Below, in pieces: positions 34,637 to 46,289 of a DNA stretch of 64,000 bases. How positions within the stretch are numbered: position 1 is the first letter of the stretch; each line of letters opens with the position of its first letter. The stretch is from NCBI GenBank assembly GCA_016801885.1, contig CM028897.1:12896501-12960500 (forward strand), read 5' to 3'. Origin of the DNA: Toxotes chatareus. Its lineage: Eukaryota; Chordata; Actinopteri; Toxotidae. Position numbers and translations under genes: made by a program. A model generated the notes under the pieces. It worked only from the letters and a program-made list of their open reading frames with translations, was not told the DNA's origin and ran no database searches.

Positions 34637-35280
34637 GTTAAACTGTGTGTCCACTGTCCTCTGTCATCCTCTCTGCAGTCAGATAAGTAGAGGTGGAAGA
34701 CATCTAAGTTTTGCATTGACCCCTCCTCACAGGGAGGAGAGAAGTGGATTGGTCTTGTCTTTCAGTTTATTGTTTGATTATGTTAATGTTCACAAGTTAT
34801 TCCTCCAAGTCAGTTTCATTTATGTAAAATGTCTACAAGCTGTAACAGCACAGCCACTTTTACCCTTGTTTCCTAAATAATTCAACATGCAATCAGTTCT
34901 GCAATCTGACAAATTCTCAAACAAGGTTTATACAAATGAGTGAAAATATAATTCATCTTGGCATTATGGTTTCTCATCAATCTGGGCAGAGCATCAGCTA
35001 AATAATTGGCAGTATTACTCTGATTGTCAAAAATATATGAGTATTTTAAAAATTGCTTTTGTTGTCATCTCGTGTCGTAAATAATAATACATTTTGGACT
35101 GTGGCCTTTTCACCTTTGTAATTATCTTCTAATCTCATAGAGTATCATATCAACAGCAGAGGAAAATGTTAAATAGGGATAATGTTTTTTTTTTTAATGT
35201 TCACATTTGGAACGTGTTTTGTTCAGGCACATGTGCTTGTGAGTTAATGTACAGGTCTGTTGGTGGTTTGTGTCACTGTG

Positions 35281-35735
35281 CGATATCGTGCACAGTAATA
35301 AACAGCTGTGTCCTCAGGCTGCATATTTTGTCCTCTTATAGTCACTGTTCCAGCAGACATGTCTCTGCTGTAGCTGAACTTGTTCTTCAGAGCATTATTT
35401 TGCCGTAAGCTGCCACTGCTTCCACCCCACTGATGGAAAATCCAGTCCAGTGCTTTTCCTTCACGCTGTCTGATCCAAGCTGTTGCATAGTCGTTATCAG
35501 TCAGAGAATAACCAGAGACCTGACAGGTGATGGTCAAAGACTGTCCAGGCTGCACAACCATGGATTCTGGCTGCTTGAGGTCAATACTGTTCACACCTGT
35601 GGAAACAGAAATCAACATTATCTCCATCATTCATCTGACTATTGAATGTTTCTGATGAGTTTGTTAGTGTGAATCCACTGAAAGCTCCTCACAGGATCCA
35701 GCTGCCAGCAGCAGTATCAGAGCTACAGAGAACAT
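35281..35735 (-). CDS. VH segment, family B (35.3 kb)
   Basis: Leader 35693-35735 (MFSVALILLLAAGS), 96-bp intron, V exon 35281-35596 starting VNSIDLKQPESMVVQ. Cys in TITCQVSG, Trp in TAWIRQREG, Cys in AVYYCARY. CDR1 GYSLTDNDYA, CDR2 HQWGGSSGSLRQN. RSS: CACAGTG (35274-35280), 23-bp spacer, weak nonamer ACATTAACT (35242-35250). Perfect octamer ATGCAAAT at 35822-35829. The nonamer may lower its use compared with siblings. Confidence 0.93.
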
Positions 35736-36074
35736 GGTTGATGTTGAAGCTGAACTGATGTGAACTCTTCTGTCTTCTCACTGACTCACAGACACACTTC
35801 ACTTCCTTTTGAAGAACCATTATTTGCATGTAGTTAAATAGTTAATTTGCATCCTACACAGATGTCTTCAAATGCAGGTGAAATGCTCCGCTGTTACCTC
35901 TCTAGTTTCCAGACAGAGGTCAAAGGTTTCATTGTATTTAGAAAACTTGTATTGTTAATTTTAATTTATATTAACTGCACTTCAACATGGCTTAATTATG
36001 CGAACTTTGAATTTAAAATAAAAATATCACATAAATTTCAATAGTAACTGAGGTAGAAACTTTGACAAATCAAA

Positions 36075-36117
36075 CCCAGCAGATAGTTAAAAGCAGCAGT
36101 CCTGTCCTATAGTCCAT
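36075..36117 (-). pseudogene. Orphan family A leader, donor lost
   Basis: Reads MDYRTGLLLLTICW, then the splice donor is missing (GGGTTTGAT instead of GGGCAGGTGA). No V exon follows. Sister of the orphan at 31346-31391. Confidence 0.78.
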
Positions 36118-36706
36118 CACGTTAAACTTTGTGTCCACTGTCCCCTGTCATCCTCTGTTGTGAGATAAGTACAGATAAGCAGAAGACACCTTTTGCAAAA
36201 CTCCACCTCACAGGGGATTAAAAAATCGTGTCTCTGAGTCCTTACATTGACAAAAACCACAGAAAACTTGACACTAACTGCCCTCCTGAGGTTTTTTTTT
36301 TGTGAAAACAACATTAGATTTCAATCCTATTTTGTGATCTACCTTATATGTCAATATATATATATACATATATGAATGTGGCTGAAATATTTACATGTAG
36401 TATTTCAGATATTCATACCAGGACAGCAGTTTCAGCAGATTTTTATCATCTTGTTGACTGTTTTGTGAGGAAGGGATCAGTATAGTCTGACATTATTTTT
36501 GTGTGTGTGTGTGTTTTCTTTAATTATGTGGTTTTTATTGTTGTTGTTTGTTAATGATCAGCTTTTATCAGGGTCATTTTCCACTTTCCATTTTCCTTTC
36601 CAGCAACACTGCAGAAAATAAAAACATGTTAGTGTGATCCAACTGCCTGTTGTAGATGAGGACTGAAAGATTTTGTACAGCTGCTCAACCAGCTTCAGTC
36701 ACTGTG

Positions 36707-37147
36707 AGTGTCGAGCACAATAATAAACAGCAGAATCTTCAGTCTTCAGACTATTCATCTGCAGATACAGCTGCTGTCTGCTGTTGTCTCTGGAGGCAGT
36801 AAACCGGCCTTGGACTGACTGAGAGTAGAATTTTCTATCACTGTCATATTCAATAGTTGCAACCCACTCCAGTCCTTTCCCAGGAGCCTGTCTGACCCAG
36901 GCCATCCAAGAGCTGCTGAATGTGAATCCAGAGGCTGTACAGGTCAGTCTGTGAGATTCTCCAGGTCTTTTAACCACTGGTTCAGATTCAGTCAGAGTCT
37001 GACCATCAACACCTGTCAAAAGAAAGAAAACAGTGATTTGTTACAAGGTCGTAACATTTTGAAAACAAATTCAACTCAACATCAGTGAAACTCTTCACCT
37101 GCCCAGCAGAGAGTTAAAAGCAGCAGTCCTGTCCTATAGTCCATCAT
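36707..37147 (-). CDS. VH segment, family A (36.7 kb)
   Basis: Leader 37099-37147, 86-bp intron, V exon 36707-37012. Cys in RLTCTASG, Trp in MAWVRQAPG, Cys in YYCARH. CDR1 GFTFSSSW, CDR2 IEYDSDRK, more acidic than its siblings. FR3 has FTASRDN instead of FTISRDN. RSS: CACAGTG (36700-36706), 23-bp spacer, ACAAAATCT (36668-36676). Octamer variant ATGCAAAC at 37219-37226. Confidence 0.95.
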
Positions 37148-37654
37148 GTTAAACTGTGTGTCCACTGTCCTCTGTCATCCTCTCTGCAGTCAGATAAGTA
37201 GAGGTGGAAGACATCTGAGTTTGCATTGACTCCTCCTCACAGGGAGGAGAGAGGTGGATTGGTCTTGTCTTTCAGTTTATTGTTTGATTGTGAAACTGGA
37301 GAATTTGTCAGATATTTTATTTTGCTTGAAATGTTATTAACGCCACAGCCATGTGGATTTTATTACTACAAAAATTGTAATCTGTGCTTAGTCGTCTGAC
37401 ATGTTAAGAAAAAGGAAAAATTCAAGTGAGTTAAAATGCAGTTAATTTTGTTATAACGACTGGTTTTTATTCCTTCCTTTGACTATAATTCTCAGCATTT
37501 GGGAGCCTTTAAAATAATATGCCACTAACTAGTGTTTTCAGTACATGTTGGATTTTGGAGATTACACCTTTCCACCAAGTTTATAAGGTGTCTGATCTAA
37601 ACTTGTAAGTATTACATTCTCATCATGTTTCAGACTAAATGAACCTAATTCATG

Positions 37655-37760
37655 GTTTTTCCGCTGTCCTCTGTCATCTTCTCTGCAGTCAGATAAGTAG
37701 AGGTGGAAGACATCTGAGTTTTGCATTGACTCCTCCTCACAGGGAAGATAAAAATCTCAT
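37655..37760 (-). pseudogene. Family A promoter/5'UTR fragment without a gene
   Basis: Repeats the sequence found upstream of family A leaders (the octamer region with TTTTGCATTGACTCC, then AGATAAGTAGAGGTGG and CTGTCCTCTGTCATC on +) but breaks off just before the leader ATG. No leader or V exon follows. Confidence 0.7.
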
Positions 37761-38345
37761 GTGTCAGAAGGCTCTGAAAACCTGACACTGACTGCCCTCT
37801 AGTGTTTTTATAATTGAAAATATTTCCATCATTCAGTTGTTTCATCAGGATCCAGGAAGTGAAGTTTGTCAGAATCACATTCAGTTTTAATCACAAAGTC
37901 TCTCTCACACACAAAGAAACAGCAGCTCCCTCAGTCTTGAGATAGTGAGACAAACTACAACTGATTTTACAGCTGAAGCTACAGCCACTTCTGATCCAGC
38001 AGCTCTGTTTGATGTGAATATAAATCTCTAAGTTAAGTGCAGGTTTTGAGTGTCAGTCAGAGTCAAGCACAATAATAAACAAAAGAATCTTCAGTCTCCA
38101 GACTGGGCAGTTTAGGTTAAAATAAAAGTTTGACAGTAGAATAAACTCTGTCTATCTCTGTGAATGATGTAACATCATAATGACAATAAATATCTATTCA
38201 TAAATTTGAAATATAGTGAAATCTAATGTGAACATGTGAAAGTGTTTTTGCAGGTGTTGAGAAAACCCAGATGTGACTTAGATCACATTGTGACTTTTCT
38301 GTGGAGGTTTTTGTGAGGCAGCTCCTTTTGTATTCAGTCACCTCC

Positions 38346-38661
38346 TTGAGCACAGACGTAAACAACAGAATCTTCTGCTGTCAGACTCTTGACCTGGACT
38401 ACTGAGTGGTGCTGGACACACCTTCAGTCATAATGTAAAAGGTTTGAAAGGAGCTGCAATGGCTAAAAGTTTGTCCCTGTGCTCGTCCATGCAGTCCACT
38501 CCAAAGCTTTGTCTGGCCTCTGTTGTATCCAGTGAATACAGTAACTTGATCAGAAATGATCAACATGTTATAGACATATATGATACATGACATCTTCTCT
38601 ATCTCTTCAGGTCTTTTCACCTCAGAGGGAGACTGCTTCAGTTTGATTTCTCTCCAAGCTC
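38346..38661 (-). pseudogene. VH pseudogene, family C (38.3 kb)
   Basis: Acceptor CTTACAG at 38662 upward, then AWREIKLKQSPSEV-like FR1, CDR1 and FR2 pieces (KALEW replaced by KLWSGL) and FR3 with SSSTQ followed by a stop. The second-Cys end is out of frame. The nonamer ACAAAACC and heptamer region are degraded. A leader-like stretch near 38,765 lacks a clean ATG and donor. Confidence 0.85.
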
Positions 38662-39224
38662 CTGTAAGCAGAGATACAGAGATCGCCCATCACACTTTAC
38701 AATTTACAACAATATTTACACTTCAATTCTTCAGTTTGTAAAAGGAGAAATTATTGTCATAGCATGAAAAATGTGTATGTGACAACCAAATCCAGGAAAT
38801 TTTGTAGAAATTCTGACATTTTGTAGTTCAGTGTTTTCTGATCGGTGGAAAAGTGTCCCAGTGTTCTGCCTCAAGTTATGTGACATTCTGGTGGTGATTT
38901 TATAGGAATGGACAACTTTTCACAGAGCTCCCTCAGAGAATTTTTGATATAGATATCTCTGCATCAGCACTGTTAAACATTAGATATTTAGGAGGCTGAT
39001 GGAGAATGAAAAAAAAAAGTTTTGTAATGACAACCTGAAATAATTGTGTAGCAGTTGAGGGATAACTTTGTCATCTGTTATTTTGTGCCCCATTGCAGGG
39101 ACACAGGAAAATCTGTTACTTAGCTTATCTAGGCATCGCAATACACACTCACACACACAGACACACCCATAAACATGAATCTCTGGGTATTTGTACAGGT
39201 CTATCAGTGGTTTGTACCACTGTG

Positions 39225-39669
39225 CACGTACACAGTAATAAACAGCTGTGTCCTCAGGCTGCAGATTCTGTCCTGTTAATCTCACAGAACTAGACGCAGT
39301 CAGTGTGTAGTAAAGGAACTTGTTCTTCAGAACATTGTTTTGATAGAAGTCTCCTCCACCGAAACGATGCATAATCCAGTCCAGTGCTTTTCCTTCATGC
39401 TGTCTGATCCAACCTGTTGCATAGTTGTTATCAGTCAAAGAATAACCAGAGACCTGACAGGTGATGGTCAAAGACTGTCCAGGCTGCACAAGCATGGATT
39501 CTGGCTGGTTGAGTTCAATACTATTCACACCTGTGGAAACAGAAATCAACATTATCTCCATCATTCATCTGAATATTGAGTGTTTCTGATGAGTTTGTTA
39601 GTGTGAATCCACTGAAAGCTCCTCACAGGATGCAGCTGCCAGCAGCAGTATCAGAGCTACAGAGAACAT
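39225..39669 (-). CDS. VH segment, family B, MHR subtype (39.2 kb)
   Basis: Leader 39627-39669, 96-bp intron, V exon 39225-39530 starting VNSIELNQPESMLVQ. Cys in TITCQVSG, Trp in TGWIRQHEG, Cys in AVYYCVRA. CDR1 GYSLTDNNYA, CDR2 MHRFGGGDFYQN, FR3 LYYTLTASSSVRL. RSS: CACAGTG (39218-39224), 23-bp spacer, ACAAATACC (39186-39194). Perfect octamer at 39756-39763. Reference RSS for judging the altered spacers at 46.9 and 30.5 kb. Confidence 0.94.
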
Positions 39670-39993
39670 GGTTGATGTTGAAGCTGAACTGATGTGAGCT
39701 CTTCTGTCCTCTCACTGACACACAGACACACTTCACTTCCTTTTGAAGAACCATTATTTGCATGTAGTTAAATAGTTAATTTGCATCCTTCAGAGATGTG
39801 TTTAAATACAGCTATGTTCAGTTGTTTCCTCTCCAGTTGCCAGACAGAAGTCAAAGATTTTATTTATTGATTTATTTATGTTTTCATTTGCACATCAGTA
39901 GAGTTTAATTAAACATTCAGTTTAAAATAACGTAAAGTTTGGAGGGTAGCTGAGATGGAAATCTTGACAAATGAAACTCATAAAAACTTTCAC

Positions 39994-40042
39994 CTGCCCA
40001 GCAGAGAGTTAAAAGCAGCAGTCCTGTCCTATAGTCCATCAT
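39994..40042 (-). pseudogene. Orphan family A leader exon
   Basis: Intact 49-bp leader (MMDYRTGLLLLTLCWAG) with donor GCAG|GTGAAA and an octamer-like ATGCAAAC upstream, but the next downstream gene is the family B segment at 39.2-39.67 kb. Same block as the orphan at 33098-33146. Confidence 0.8.
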
Positions 40043-40905
40043 GTTAAACTGTGTGTCCACTGTCCTCTGTCATCCTCTGTGCAGTCAGATAAGTAGAGGT
40101 GGAAGACATCTGGGTTTGCATTGACTCCTCCTCACAGGGAGGAAAAAAATATCTGATGTGTCAGAAGGTGCTGAAAACGTGTCACTGACTGCCCTCTGGT
40201 GTTGTTACAACAGAAACTGCATACTACTTTCCATATGCAGTGACAGCAGCAAGTTACTGTAATACAGACTTTTGCAGACTGAATGAAACAGATCAACTGG
40301 CATTTTTCCAGAGATTTTGTGTTTTTTGATCCAAATCCCCTCCTTGTATTATCACTTCACTGCAGCTCAGAAAGGAAACACAAAGAAGGATTAATTCCCA
40401 GAGATCAATTATTTCATCGCTGTTACATGTGAACAATGAAGAGCTTAACCTCCAGGACTTGATTTGGTCGAATTTAGATCCACATTCATCTTGTAGATGT
40501 GATGAACCAACCTCTGCATGTTGTTTAATTTATTTTCTCATTTCTGATAGAGAAAACTCTCAATATCAAATCTCCAGTGAAACATTTTCACTCACAGGAC
40601 CAAGGTCATGCTGTCTAAAATTAAACCTGCTTTCGACCCTGAATGTGATAGATGCATGCAGCTACTTTGGTGCACGTTTTGGCTCTACCCCCACGTTATT
40701 TAATTTATGGAAGTTATTTTTTTGACTAGATTTATAAAACTTTTAAAACAATTATTGACCCTTCCCATTTCTGTACATATTTTAAAATTTTATTTCTGAC
40801 AGATTTTTATAAATAAAATATATTAATGTTTCAGGGAGAATTAGCTCAGTAGGTTTGAGTACTGAAAGATTTTGTACAGCTGCACAACTAACTTCAGTCA
40901 CTGTG

Positions 40906-41352
40906 GATCTCGAGCACAATAATAAACAGCAGAATCTTCAGTCTTCAGACTGTTCATCTGCAGATACAGCTGCTGTCTGCTGTTGTCTCTGGAGATAGTA
41001 AACCGGCCTCGAACTGATTGAGAGTAGTATTGGCTGCTACCACCACCGCTACTGATGTAAGCGATCCACTCCAGTCCTTTTCCAGGAGCCTGTCTGACCC
41101 AGGCCATGTAGTAGCTGCTGAATGTGAATCCAGATGTTGTACAGGTCAGTCTGTGAGATTCTCCAGGGCTTTTAACCACTGGTTCAGATTCAGTCAGAGT
41201 CTGACTATCAACACCTGTCAGGACACAAAACAGCGTATCATGTGAATTAAGATGATCACTGAAATTAAAAATAAAGTAAATCACAATCAGTGAAACTCTT
41301 CACCTGCCCAGCAGAGAGTTAAAAGCAGCAGTCCTGTCCTATAGTCCATCAT
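40906..41352 (-). CDS. VH segment, family A (40.9 kb)
   Basis: Leader 41304-41352, 89-bp intron, V exon 40906-41214 starting VDSQTLTESEPVVKS. Cys in RLTCTTSG, Trp in MAWVRQAPG, Cys in YYCARD. CDR1 GFTFSSYY, CDR2 ISSGGGSSQ. RSS: CACAGTG (40899-40905), 23-bp spacer, ACAAAATCT (40867-40875). Octamer variant at 41425-41432. FR1 has two changes from its siblings (DSQ, VKSPG). Confidence 0.95.
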
Positions 41353-42403
41353 GTTAAACTGTGTGTCCACTGTCCTCTGTCATCCTCTCTGCAGTCAGAT
41401 AAGTAGAGGTGGGAGACATCTGAGTTTTGCATTGACTCCTCCTCATAGGGAGGAGAGAAGTGGATTGGTCTTGTCTTTCAGTTTATTGTTTGATTAATGT
41501 TCACAAGTTATTCCTCCAAGTCAGTTTCGTTTATGTAAAATATCTACAAGCTGTAACAGCACAGCCACTTTTCCCCACATTTCCTTAATTAATGGTTCTA
41601 CATGAAAACTTTGGTCCTGCAATCTGACAAATTTTCAAACAAGTATAATTCATCTTGGTATCATGGTTTCTCATCGCTCTGGGCAGAAAATCAGTTTAAC
41701 AATTGGCAGTATTATTCTGTTCGACAGAAATTTATGAGTTTTTAAAAAATTACAGTTTTCATTTCACCATGTCATAAAATTCACCAATGTTCTGAATATA
41801 TTTTGGACTGTTGCCCTTTCACCTTTCTAAATAGCTTCTATTCTATCTAGCTTCTAATCAAAAAAAAATTTCAGCTTGTTTCATGTTTCAGACTAAATAA
41901 TTGGTGTGTTTATAAGGAACAAATAGTTTGCACAGACCTCATAGAGTATCATATCAACAGCAGGGGTAAATGTTAAATATTAATTTTGTGGCTTTGCTCT
42001 ACCATTTTCATGTGCACCAAGAAAAACTGGAGCTACATATGGATGTATTTGCTCATAGTTTTGACCATATTGGCTACTGTTGATTTTAGCTTTGTTGGTT
42101 GTTATTTTCTGACCAGTGGTGTGTAAATAGGAGAAATCAAGCGTCTGTGTTTCTCTTCTACTCTGATATCAGCTGTAGTGCAACTCAAAAGAGATAAAAA
42201 AAAAAAAAAAGATACATTAAAATACATAACTGTTTTTTGTTTGTTATTTGTAAGTGAAAAAATGTCTAACTTTAAACATTAATTTTTATAAATTCAGCAG
42301 GGATAATGTTTTTTATTAATGTTCATTTTTCGGAACGTGTTTTGTTCAGGCACATGTGCTGATGAGTATTTGTGCAGGTCTGTGGGTGGTTTGTGTCACT
42401 GTG

Positions 42404-42858
42404 GGTTGACGTGCACAGTAATAAACAGCTGTGTCCTCAGGCTGCATATTCTGTCCTGTTATAGTCACTGTTCCAGCAGACATGTCTCTGCTGTAGCTGA
42501 ACTTGTTCTTCAGAGCATTATTTTGCCGTAAGCTGCCACTGCTTCCACCCCACTGATGGAAAATCCAGTCCAGTGCTTTTCCTTCAGGCTGTCTGATCCA
42601 ACCTGTTGCGTAGTTGTTATCAGTCAAAGAATAACCTGAGACCTGACAGGTGATGGTCAAAGACTGTCCAGGCTGCACAACCATGGATTCTGGCTGCTTG
42701 AGGTCAATACTGTTCACACCTGTGGAAACAGAAATCAACATTATCTCCATCATTCATCTGACTATTGAATGTTTCTGATGAGTTTATTAGTGTGAATCTA
42801 CTGAAAGCTCCTCACAGGATCCAGCTGCCAGCAGCAGTATCAGAGCTACAGAGAACAT
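42404..42858 (-). CDS. VH segment, family B (42.4 kb)
   Basis: Leader 42816-42858, 96-bp intron, V exon 42404-42719. Cys in TITCQVSG, Trp in TGWIRQPEG, Cys in AVYYCARQ. CDR1 GYSLTDNNYA, CDR2 HQWGGSSGSLRQN, close to the 35.3-kb gene. RSS: CACAGTG (42397-42403), 23-bp spacer, ACAAATACT (42365-42373). Perfect octamer ATGCAAAT at 42945-42952. Confidence 0.95.
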
Positions 42859-43164
42859 GGTTGATGTTGAAGCTGAACTGATGTGAGCTCTTCTGTCCTC
42901 TCACTGACAGACAGACACACATCACATCCTTATGAGGAACCAGTATTTGCATATTGTCGACTATGTAAATGTGATTTTCATAATACTTGACTAATTCATC
43001 CATATCGTTGTTTCTCATTGGGCTGTAGCTGAGCTAAAGAATTAACACCATTCCTCTGATCAACAAACATCTGTGAGTATTTTTGAAATTGCTTTGTTGT
43101 CATCTCACCATGTCCTAGAATTAAAAAGTGTTCTGAATATATTTTGAACTGTGGACATTTCACC

Positions 43165-43237
43165 TTTCTAATTTCTTTCTCTTCAGGTGTTTTCACCTCA
43201 GAAGGACACAGGTTCAGTTTGATCTCTCTCCACTCTC
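43165..43237 (-). pseudogene. VH fragment, family C FR1
   Basis: Acceptor GCTTACAG, then GEWREIKLNLCPSEVKTPEE and a break before the first conserved Cys. No FR2, FR3 or RSS follow. Confidence 0.8.
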
Positions 43238-43784
43238 CTGTAAGCAGAGATACAGTGATCATTGTACATCACAATTTAGATTAAAAAATATCTTCAGTTA
43301 AATTTGTCAGTGTGTAGAACTAGAAATCATTTTCATACCATGGAACAGTTTTCACAGACCTCCCTCTACAGGCTTGAAAAGGGAATTTTTCATATAGTTA
43401 CATTTTCATAAAGAAAATTGTTGTTTAACGTTAGATATTAAAGTCCTGACAAAGAATTTTGGAGGCTGATGGACAATGGAAAAAAAAAGTTTTGTTATGA
43501 TAATCTGAAATAATTGTGTAGCAGTTGAGGGATATATTTTTCACCTTGAAAAAAAGACACAAGCCCAGTTTGTACTTAATATCTGTATTTGTTGAAACTG
43601 TTGTGGAGAAAGAGCTACTGTTTAAGTTAACTTTGTCAGCTGTTATTTTGTGCCCCATTGCATGGACACAGGAAAAATCGGTTACTTATCTTCTCTAGGC
43701 ATCGCAATACACCCTCACACACACAGACACACCCATAAACACACACACACAAAAGAGAATATATAAAAATCAATATAAATGTGA

Positions 43785-43842
43785 TAAATGCTGCTGCCAC
43801 CCCAACAATGCATGACCATGTCCATTGTTTTTCCTTCCCACT
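43785..43842 (-). pseudogene. Family B FR2/CDR2 scrap next to an RSS
   Basis: Minus strand reads REGKTMD, then MVMHCWGGSS, a family B FR2-CDR2 stretch. It begins immediately after the nonamer of the 43.9-kb gene and has nothing else of a V gene. A similar FR2 scrap lies at 45120-45150 after the 45.2-kb gene nonamer. Confidence 0.75.
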
Positions 43843-43882
43843 GTGTATTTGTACAGGCCTGTTGGTGGTTTCTGTCACTGTG

Positions 43883-44337
43883 GGTTGACGTGCACAGTAA
43901 TAAACAGCTGTGTCCTCAAGCTGCAGATTCTGTCCTGTTATAGTCACTGTTCCAGCAGACATGTCTCTGCTGTAGCTGAACTTGTCCTTCAGAGCATCAT
44001 TTTGATAAAAGTTGCCACTGCTTCCACCCCACTGATGGAAAATCCAGTCCATTGGTTTTCCTTCACACTGTCTGATCCAACCTGTTGCATAGCTGCTATC
44101 AGTCAAAGAATAGCCAGAGACCTGACAGGTGATGGTCAAAGACTGTCCAGGCTGCACAACCATGGATTCTGGCTGGCTGAGGTCAATACTGTTCACACCT
44201 GTGGAAACAGAAATCAACATTATCTCCATCATTCATCTGAGTATTGAATGTTTCTGATGTGTTTGTTAGTGTGAATCCACTGAAAGCTCCTCACAGGATG
44301 CAGCCGCCAGCAGCAGTATCAGAGCTACAGAGAACAT
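43883..44337 (-). CDS. VH segment, family B (43.9 kb)
   Basis: Leader 44295-44337, 96-bp intron, V exon 43883-44198. Cys in TITCQVSG, Trp in TGWIRQCEG (an extra Cys in FR2 replacing Arg), Cys in AVYYCARQ. CDR1 GYSLTDSSYA, CDR2 HQWGGSSGNFYQN. RSS: CACAGTG (43876-43882), 23-bp spacer, ACAAATACA (43844-43852). Perfect octamer at 44422-44429. The unpaired FR2 Cys is unusual for a working V. Confidence 0.92.
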
Positions 44338-44954
44338 GGTTGATGTTGAAGCTGAACTGATGTGAGCTCTTCTGTCCTCTCACTGACACACAGACACTTC
44401 ACTTCCTTTTGAAGAACCATTATTTGCATATTGTTGAATACGTAAATGTTGGCGTTGTCAAGAAATTTTCAAAATATGGTGGTTGAGCTCCATAATCAAC
44501 ACTGTTGCTCTGATCAACAAACATCTGAGTAATTTTAAAATTGCTTTGTTTTTATCTCTGTATGTGTATAATATGTATATTTTGGGATGTGAACATTTCA
44601 CCTAATTATTCTCTGATCCATCCAAACTTCTTTTCTGACCAAATGTTCAGCTTGTTCCATGTTTCAGACTAAATGAAACTTCTCCATGGTTTGTGTTTTT
44701 GAATGTGAAATGGGTAGTTTAGGTATGAATAAACATTTGAGAGTGGAACGAACTCTATTACAGTCAGTATTGTAACATCATGATGAGAATAAATATCTAA
44801 TCATCAATTGAAAATGCTGAAAAATCCAAATGTGAATATATGAAAGTGCTTTTGCAGATGCTGAGAAAACCCAGATGTGACTTAGATCCCATTACGACTT
44901 TTTGTGTTAAGAGGTTTTTGTGTAGCTGCTTCTCTGTCTTCAGTCTCTTTGTTG

Positions 44955-45045
44955 AGCACAGAAGTAAACAGCAGATTCTTCTACTGTCAGACTCTTTACC
45001 TGGAGATACTGAATGCTGCTGGACACACCTTCAGTCGTGATGAAA
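44955..45045 (-). pseudogene. VH pseudogene, family C FR3 fragment
   Basis: Minus strand holds the C-family FR3 tail (the SSSIQYLQV and DSRRICCLLLC region, frame broken), with an ACAAAAACC nonamer near 44,913 and a degraded heptamer. The 5' side breaks off at about 45,045. No FR1 or FR2. Confidence 0.78.
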
Positions 45046-45203
45046 TGGCAAAGTAGATACTTTAAAATGCTTAACTACTATTCTGTCTGTCAGTTAAAAA
45101 GAAATGTCTCTGACATAAACAGTTTTTTCCTTCCCGCTGTCTGATTCAGTCATGTGTGCTGATGAGTATTTGTACAGGCCTGTTGGTGGTTTGTGACACT
45201 GTG

Positions 45204-45650
45204 TGACGTGCACAGTAATAAACAGCTGTGTCCTCAGGCTGCAGATTTTGTCCTCTTATAGTCACTGTTACAGCAGAAGTGTCTCTGCTGTAGCTGAACT
45301 TGTTCTTCAGAGCATCATTTTGATAAAAGTCACCTCCACCCCACTGGTGGAAAATCCAGTCCATTGGTTTTCTTTCACGCTGTCTGATCCAAGCTGTTGC
45401 ATAGCTGTTATCGGTCAAAGAATAACCAGAGACCTGACAGGTGATGGTCAGAGACTGTCCAGGCTGCACAACCATGGATTCTGGCTGCTTGAGGTCAATA
45501 CTGTTCACACCTGTGGAAACAGAAATCAACATTATCTCCATCATTCATCTGATTTTTTGAGTGTTTCTGATGAGTTTATTAGTGTGAATCTACTGAAAGC
45601 TCCTCACAGGATCCAGCTGCCAGCAGCAGTATCAGAGCTACAGAGAACAT
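45204..45650 (-). CDS. VH segment, family B (45.2 kb)
   Basis: Leader 45608-45650 with donor T|GTGAGG, 97-bp intron, V exon 45204-45510. Cys in TITCQVSG, Trp in TAWIRQRER, Cys in AVYYCARH. CDR1 GYSLTDNSYA, CDR2 HQWGGGDFYQN. FR2 has RERKPMDW instead of REGKPMDW. RSS: CACAGTG (45197-45203), 23-bp spacer, ACAAATACT (45165-45173). Perfect octamer at 45733-45740. Confidence 0.94.
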
Positions 45651-45839
45651 GGTTGATGCTGAAGCTGAAGTGATGTGAGCTCTTCTGTCCTCTCACTGAC
45701 ACACACACTTCACGCCCTTATGAGGAACCATAATTTGCATATTGATGAATATGTAAATGTTGGTGTTGTCAAGAAATTTTCAAAATAATTGACTAATTCT
45801 GAAAATGCTTTGCTGTCATCTCACCATTTCATGTAACTA

Positions 45840-45927
45840 TCCTCGCGTAATCCGTCAGGGTCGCCGGGGAGCTGGAGCCTATCCCAGCTGACTATGGTTG
45901 AGAGGTGGGGTACACCCTGGACTGGTA
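45840..45927. repeat. Fragment of a common teleost dispersed repeat
   Basis: Contains GCCGGGGAGCTGGAGCC, TATCCCAGCTGACTATGG and GGGGTACACCCTGGAC, wording I recognise from a repeat scattered through many fish genomes. Only a part is present. A more complete but decayed copy is at 63060-63302. Confidence 0.7.
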
Positions 45928-46289
45928 TGTAACTAACCAATTTTCTAAATATATTTTGAACTTTGGATTTTTCACCTTTATAATTATCTCCTCATCCATC
46001 CAAACTTCTTGTCTGATCAAATGCTTTTCAGCTTGTTCCATGTTTTAAACTAAATGAATCTAAATCATGGTTTGGATGTGAAATTTGTAGTTTAGCTTAA
46101 ATACAAATTTTATAATAGAAAGATTTATTACATTACTATTACAGTGAGTGATGTAAGACCATGATGAAAATAAATATCTGCTCATCAGTTTAAAATATAT
46201 AGAAGTCTAATGTGAATATATGAAAGTGTTTTTGCAGGTGATGAGAAAACCCAGATGTCACTGAGATCACATTTTGAATTATTGTCTTT

